From Alphaproteobacteria bacterium (GTDB lineage: Bacteria; Pseudomonadota; Alphaproteobacteria; VGDZ01): DNA of 45,355 nucleotides. The DNA lies in assembly GCA_016869515.1 (NCBI GenBank), contig VGDZ01000020.1, positions 1 to 45,355 of the forward strand, given 5' to 3'. Position numbers and translations under genes: made by a program. Each line of letters starts with the position of its first letter. The stretch's first letter is position 1. Of this stretch, positions 42,438-45,355 are shown one piece after another. The notes below the pieces were generated by a model. That model made no database searches. It saw only the letters and a list, made by a program, of their open reading frames with translations, and was not told where the DNA came from.

Positions 42438-44111
42438 ATGATGCGGCGCGCCTTGGCGTTGAGCGTGTTGCTGGCCGGCCCGGCCCTGGCCCAGGGGCCG
42501 GCGGAATCGCCGCGGCAGATGGTGGCGGCGGCGCATCCGCTGGCGGTCGAGGCCGGGTTGGCGGCGCTGCGCGCGGGCGGCAGCGCGGTCGACGCCGCGG
42601 TGGCGGTGCAAGTGGCGCTGGGCTTGGCCGAGCCGCAATCCTCGGGCATCGGCGGCGGCGCCTTCATCGTCTATCACGACCGCGCCAGCGGCCGGACCTT
42701 GGCCTATGACGGCCGCGAGACCGCGCCGGCCGCGGTCACGCCGCGCCTGTTCCTCGACGCCGAAGGCCGGCCGATCTCCTTCCGCGCGGCGGTGGCCAGC
42801 GGCAAGTCGGTCGGCGTGCCGGGCGCGCTGCGAGTATTGGCTCTGGCGCACAAGGAGCACGGCAAGCTGCCCTGGCGCGATCTGATCCGGCCCACCGCCG
42901 CCAAGGCGCGCGAGGGATTCGCGATGGGGCCGCGGCTGCATCGCCTATTGGGCGAGTTCGCGCCGCTGGTCGGCCGGCCGGCGTTCAAGGGCCTCTATCA
43001 AGCCTCGGGCCGGCCGCTGCCGGTCGGCACGCTGCTGACCAATGCCGACTACGCTGCGACGCTGGAGGCCGTCGCCGGCGATGTCGAGGCGTTCTATCGC
43101 GGCCCGCTGGCCGAGGCCATCGTCGCCGCGGTGCAGGCCGATGGCGGCGCCATGACCGCTTCCGATCTGGCGGGCTATCGCGCCCTGCCGCGCGAGCCGG
43201 TGTGCGGACCCTATCGCGCCTATCGCATCTGTTCGATGCCGCCGCCGTCCTCGGGCGGGATCGCGGTGTTGCAGATGCTGGCGATGCTGGAGCGGTTCGA
43301 TCTGCCGGCGCTGTCGGCCGATGCGCCGGCGGTGCGGCATGTCTTCGCCGAGGCGGGAAGACTGGCCTTCGCCGACCGCGACAAGTTCGTGGCCGATGCG
43401 GATTTCGTGCCGGTGCCGGTGGCCGGGCTGCTGGATCGCGCCTATCTGCGGACGCGCGCGGGGCTGATCGATCCGCTCAAGGCGCTGGGCACGGCGGCGC
43501 CGGGCGAGCCCGCCGGACGCCGCGCCGACCTGTTCGCGCCCTATCGCCAGGACGAGCGCGCCGGCACCAGCCATGTCTCGATCGTCGATGCCTCCGGCAA
43601 TGCGCTGTCGATGACCACCACCATCGAAGGCCCGTTCGGCGCCGGCATCGTCGTCGGCGGTTTCTTGCTCAACAACCAGCTGACCGATTTTTCGTTCCGG
43701 CCCGAGATCGACGGCGCGGCGGTCGCCAACCGGGTCGAAGCCGGCAAGCGCCCGCGCTCGTCGATGGCGCCCAGCATCGTCTTCGATGCCAGGGGAGAGG
43801 TCGCGGCCATCGCCGGATCGGCCGGCGGCGCGCGCATCATCGGCTTCGTCGCCCAGACGCTGTCGGCCATGCTGGATCACGGCATGGACCCGCTGGCGGC
43901 GATGGCGCGGCCGCATGTCCAGAACCGCAACGGCCCGACCGAGGTCGAGCGCGGCACCGCCGCCGAGCGGCTGGCGGCGGATCTGCGCGCGCTGGGACAT
44001 GCGGTGACGGCGCTGCCGATCGATTCCGGCCAAACCGCGATCCGCCGCCGGGGCGGGGTATGGCAAGGCGCGGCCGATCCCCGGCGCGAAGGCAGCGCCG
44101 GCGGAAACTGA
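42438..44111 (+). CDS. ggt: Gamma-glutamyltranspeptidase
   Basis: A 557-residue periplasmic Ntn-hydrolase that removes the gamma-glutamyl group from glutathione and related compounds. The signal peptide is about 1-18 (ALALSVLLAGPALA). It should self-cleave before T377 (AGTSHVSI), the new N-terminal nucleophile of the small subunit. SSGIGGGAFIVYHD and SSMAPSIVF are family blocks. I use ATG 42438 (a second ATG follows at once), preceded by GGGGGAGA. TATATA at 42406-42411 is a plausible -10 without a good -35. It lies seven bases before the isomerase gene. Confidence 0.95.
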   Translation: MMRRALALSVLLAGPALAQGPAESPRQMVAAAHPLAVEAGLAALRAGGSAVDAAVAVQVALGLAEPQSSGIGGGAFIVYHDRASGRTLAYDGRETAPAAVTPRLFLDAEGRPISFRAAVASGKSVGVPGALRVLALAHKEHGKLPWRDLIRPTAAKAREGFAMGPRLHRLLGEFAPLVGRPAFKGLYQASGRPLPVGTLLTNADYAATLEAVAGDVEAFYRGPLAEAIVAAVQADGGAMTASDLAGYRALPREPVCGPYRAYRICSMPPPSSGGIAVLQMLAMLERFDLPALSADAPAVRHVFAEAGRLAFADRDKFVADADFVPVPVAGLLDRAYLRTRAGLIDPLKALGTAAPGEPAGRRADLFAPYRQDERAGTSHVSIVDASGNALSMTTTIEGPFGAGIVVGGFLLNNQLTDFSFRPEIDGAAVANRVEAGKRPRSSMAPSIVFDARGEVAAIAGSAGGARIIGFVAQTLSAMLDHGMDPLAAMARPHVQNRNGPTEVERGTAAERLAADLRALGHAVTALPIDSGQTAIRRRGGVWQGAADPRREGSAGGN

Positions 44112-44118
44112 GGACAGC

Positions 44119-44748
44119 ATGAGCGACACGATCGAATATTTCTATGCCGCCCATTCGGCCTTCGCCTATTTGGGTTCGGCGCGGCTGATGGCGATCGCCG
44201 CCGCTTCGGGACGGAAGATCGCGCACAAGCCGATGGATCTGCGGCGGGTGGTGGCGGAATCGGGCGCGGTGCCGTTCGCCAAGCGCAGCCGCGCGCATAT
44301 CGACTATTTCTTTGGGCGCGAGATCGATCGCTGGAGCGAGCAGCGCGAGGCGCCGTGGCTGGGGCGCATGCCGACGCATCACGCCAACGACATCGCGCTG
44401 CCCAACTGCTTCCTGATCGCGGCCGACGCCGCCGGCCAGGACGTCGATCGCCTGGCGCATGCGCTGCTGGCGGCGCATTGGCAGAAGGACGCCGACCTGG
44501 CCGACGCCGCCCAGCTTGCCGCCATCGCCCGCGGCATCGGCCTCGATCCGGCGCCGCTGCTGGCGGCGGCCACGACCGAGCCGATCCGCGCCATCTATCG
44601 CGCCAACACCGAGGAAGCGATTCGCCGCGCCGTGTTCGGTTCGCCGACCTATTTCGTCGACGGCGACATGTTCTACGGCCAGGACCGGCTGGAGATGGTC
44701 GAGCGCGCGCTGCGCCGGCCTTACGCCGGAACCTGGCCGCGGCGCTGA
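44119..44748 (+). CDS. 2-hydroxychromene-2-carboxylate isomerase-like, DsbA-fold protein
   Basis: A 209-residue cytoplasmic thioredoxin-fold protein of the HCCA isomerase / GST-kappa group, which uses glutathione. The N-terminal active-site region is YFYAAHSAFAYLGSARL, with Ser rather than a CxxC pair, and VFGSPTYFVDGDMFYGQDRL holds the cis-proline loop. GAGGA precedes the ATG. It is cotranscribed with ggt, which suggests a glutathione-related function, for example turnover of glutathione conjugates. It may isomerise another substrate; naphthalene genes are absent. Confidence 0.88.
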   Translation: MSDTIEYFYAAHSAFAYLGSARLMAIAAASGRKIAHKPMDLRRVVAESGAVPFAKRSRAHIDYFFGREIDRWSEQREAPWLGRMPTHHANDIALPNCFLIAADAAGQDVDRLAHALLAAHWQKDADLADAAQLAAIARGIGLDPAPLLAAATTEPIRAIYRANTEEAIRRAVFGSPTYFVDGDMFYGQDRLEMVERALRRPYAGTWPRR

Positions 44749-44754
44749 ATCGAG

Positions 44755-45195
44755 TTATTTGCCGACGATCTGATCGCGCAGCGAGCCGGCCACGCTCAGC
44801 ACCTCGTTCTTTTCGCGCATCGGCACGTTGAACTTGTCGAGCGTCGCCGCGAGGTGGCCGCCGGTGATGTCGAACTCGGCCAGGGTGACGTTCATGCCCT
44901 TGTGCGCGGTCGGCATGTCGCGGCCGGTGTATTGGCAGGGGCCGCCCGAGACCTGGCAGAGTTGGTCGACCAGATGGGCCTTGAACTTGGGGATGTCGGT
45001 CTTGGCGAAGTGCTTGTTGACGCGATCGTCCGCCGCCATGCGGGCGGTGAAGTCGTCGACCACCGCCACCAGCGCCGTCCGCCCGCCCAGCCGGTCGTAG
45101 AGCGAGCGCTCCTTGGGCTGCATCGCCATCATCTCGCAGCCGGCCAGGAGCAAGGGCGCCAAGGCCAGGGTCAAACCGATCGCACGTCCACGCAT
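44755..45195 (-). CDS. Group I truncated haemoglobin with a lipoprotein signal
   Basis: A 146-residue haemoglobin of the 2-on-2 type. The lipobox LAGC ends at C20 with E at +2, so it should be a lipid-anchored protein outside the cytoplasm, probably in the outer membrane. The haem-binding proximal histidine is H98 (DMPTAHKGM), and SLYDRLGG is the family start. The usual B10 tyrosine is T50, as far as a by-eye alignment shows. C80 and C87 could form a disulfide. I chose ATG 45195 because the signal begins there. Possible role in oxygen or nitric oxide binding at the cell surface; unproven. Confidence 0.88.
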   Translation of the reverse strand: MRGRAIGLTLALAPLLLAGCEMMAMQPKERSLYDRLGGRTALVAVVDDFTARMAADDRVNKHFAKTDIPKFKAHLVDQLCQVSGGPCQYTGRDMPTAHKGMNVTLAEFDITGGHLAATLDKFNVPMREKNEVLSVAGSLRDQIVGK

Positions 45196-45276
45196 GGCTG
45201 TCCTCCCCATCGACGGGAGGCAAGCTAGCACGCGGCGCGGGAACGGTGCGTCGCGCTCACGACGATGTGACAAGGA

Positions 45277-45355
45277 TCAGTTGCGACGCGTAGGCGCGGG
45301 CGCGGTGGGCTCGGTGCCGGCGGCGCCGGCAGGCGGCGCGACCTGCTCGGCCGCG
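45277..45355 (-). CDS. C-terminal end of a gene running off the window
   Basis: Reading leftward from the right edge, 25 codons (AAEQVAPPAGAAG...TRRN) end in TGA at 45279-45277. The tail is alanine- and proline-rich, typical of a disordered C-terminus. The protein cannot be identified. It lies 81 bases before the haemoglobin gene on the same strand. Confidence 0.5.
   Translation of the reverse strand, partial: AAEQVAPPAGAAGTEPTAPAPTRRN

Overview
This window is GC-rich (about 70% by eye), densely coded bacterial DNA, and it reads as an alphaproteobacterium, probably of Rhodospirillales-like affiliation. The main reason is the chromosomal backbone at 34-15372: site-2 protease, scpA, scpB, then tatA-tatB-tatC-serS-surE-pcm. 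In many alphaproteobacteria scpAB and tatABC-serS-surE-pcm are direct neighbours. The genus cannot be fixed from sequence alone. I saw no tRNA, rRNA, CRISPR array, transposase or integrase.

Layout. (1) 2-2207: end of an upstream gene, site-2 protease, scpA, scpB. (2) 2204-11047: about 8.9 kb of accessory genes between scpB and tatA. It holds a leftward ABC importer (binding protein, fused permease, ATPase, small exported protein), a methyltransferase, and a rightward four-gene string: SGNH hydrolase, OpgC-type membrane acyltransferase, a second SGNH-fold protein that has lost all catalytic residues, and an orphan ABC ATPase. (3) 11050-15372: tatABC, serS, surE, pcm. (4) 15309-18638: a DMT exporter translationally coupled to a MarR-GNAT fusion with a perfect inverted-repeat operator candidate, then a PAS-like protein and a GNAT-like protein in convergent overlap. 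(5) 18892-24896: a large patatin-like phospholipase and a TPR/CHAT caspase-like lipoprotein. They are separated by 506 bp that hold a 30-bp tandem duplication and five copies of a 9-bp motif. (6) 24914-40678: a catabolic/transport island. A leftward string (Tat-exported NMT1-like binding protein, enolase-superfamily enzyme, DUF2306 protein) diverges from a rightward string (peptide-type binding protein, M24-family hydrolase, two permeases). That string converges on a leftward six-gene operon: DUF917 protein, HyuA-like ATPase, ThDP enzyme, molybdenum hydroxylase large subunit, two Opp/Dpp ATPases. (7) 41061-45354: ccmB and ccmA, gamma-glutamyltranspeptidase, HCCA isomerase-like DsbA-fold protein, a lipoprotein truncated haemoglobin, and the end of another gene.

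How the parts may work together. Transporter subunits on the two facing operons of region 6 make one complete peptide/nickel-type importer. The enzymes with it (HyuA, DUF917, Mo hydroxylase, ThDP enzyme, M24 protein, enolase-superfamily enzyme) fit uptake and stepwise breakdown of an N-containing cyclic or amide compound; the substrate is unknown. In region 2, the OpgC acyltransferase between an intact and a dead SGNH protein suggests a surface or periplasmic glycan acylation/deacylation module. Region 5 pairs a lipase and a caspase-like protease family, both of which recur in conflict and stress systems, but the CHAT protein carries a lipoprotein signal and so would act outside the cytoplasm.

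The best candidates for something undescribed are the SGNH-OpgC-pseudoSGNH-ABC string (7364-11047), the patatin / repeat region / CHAT lipoprotein segment (18892-24896), and the HyuA-DUF917 catabolic operon (32080-40678). All functions are assigned by reading motifs and gene order; no database search was run.
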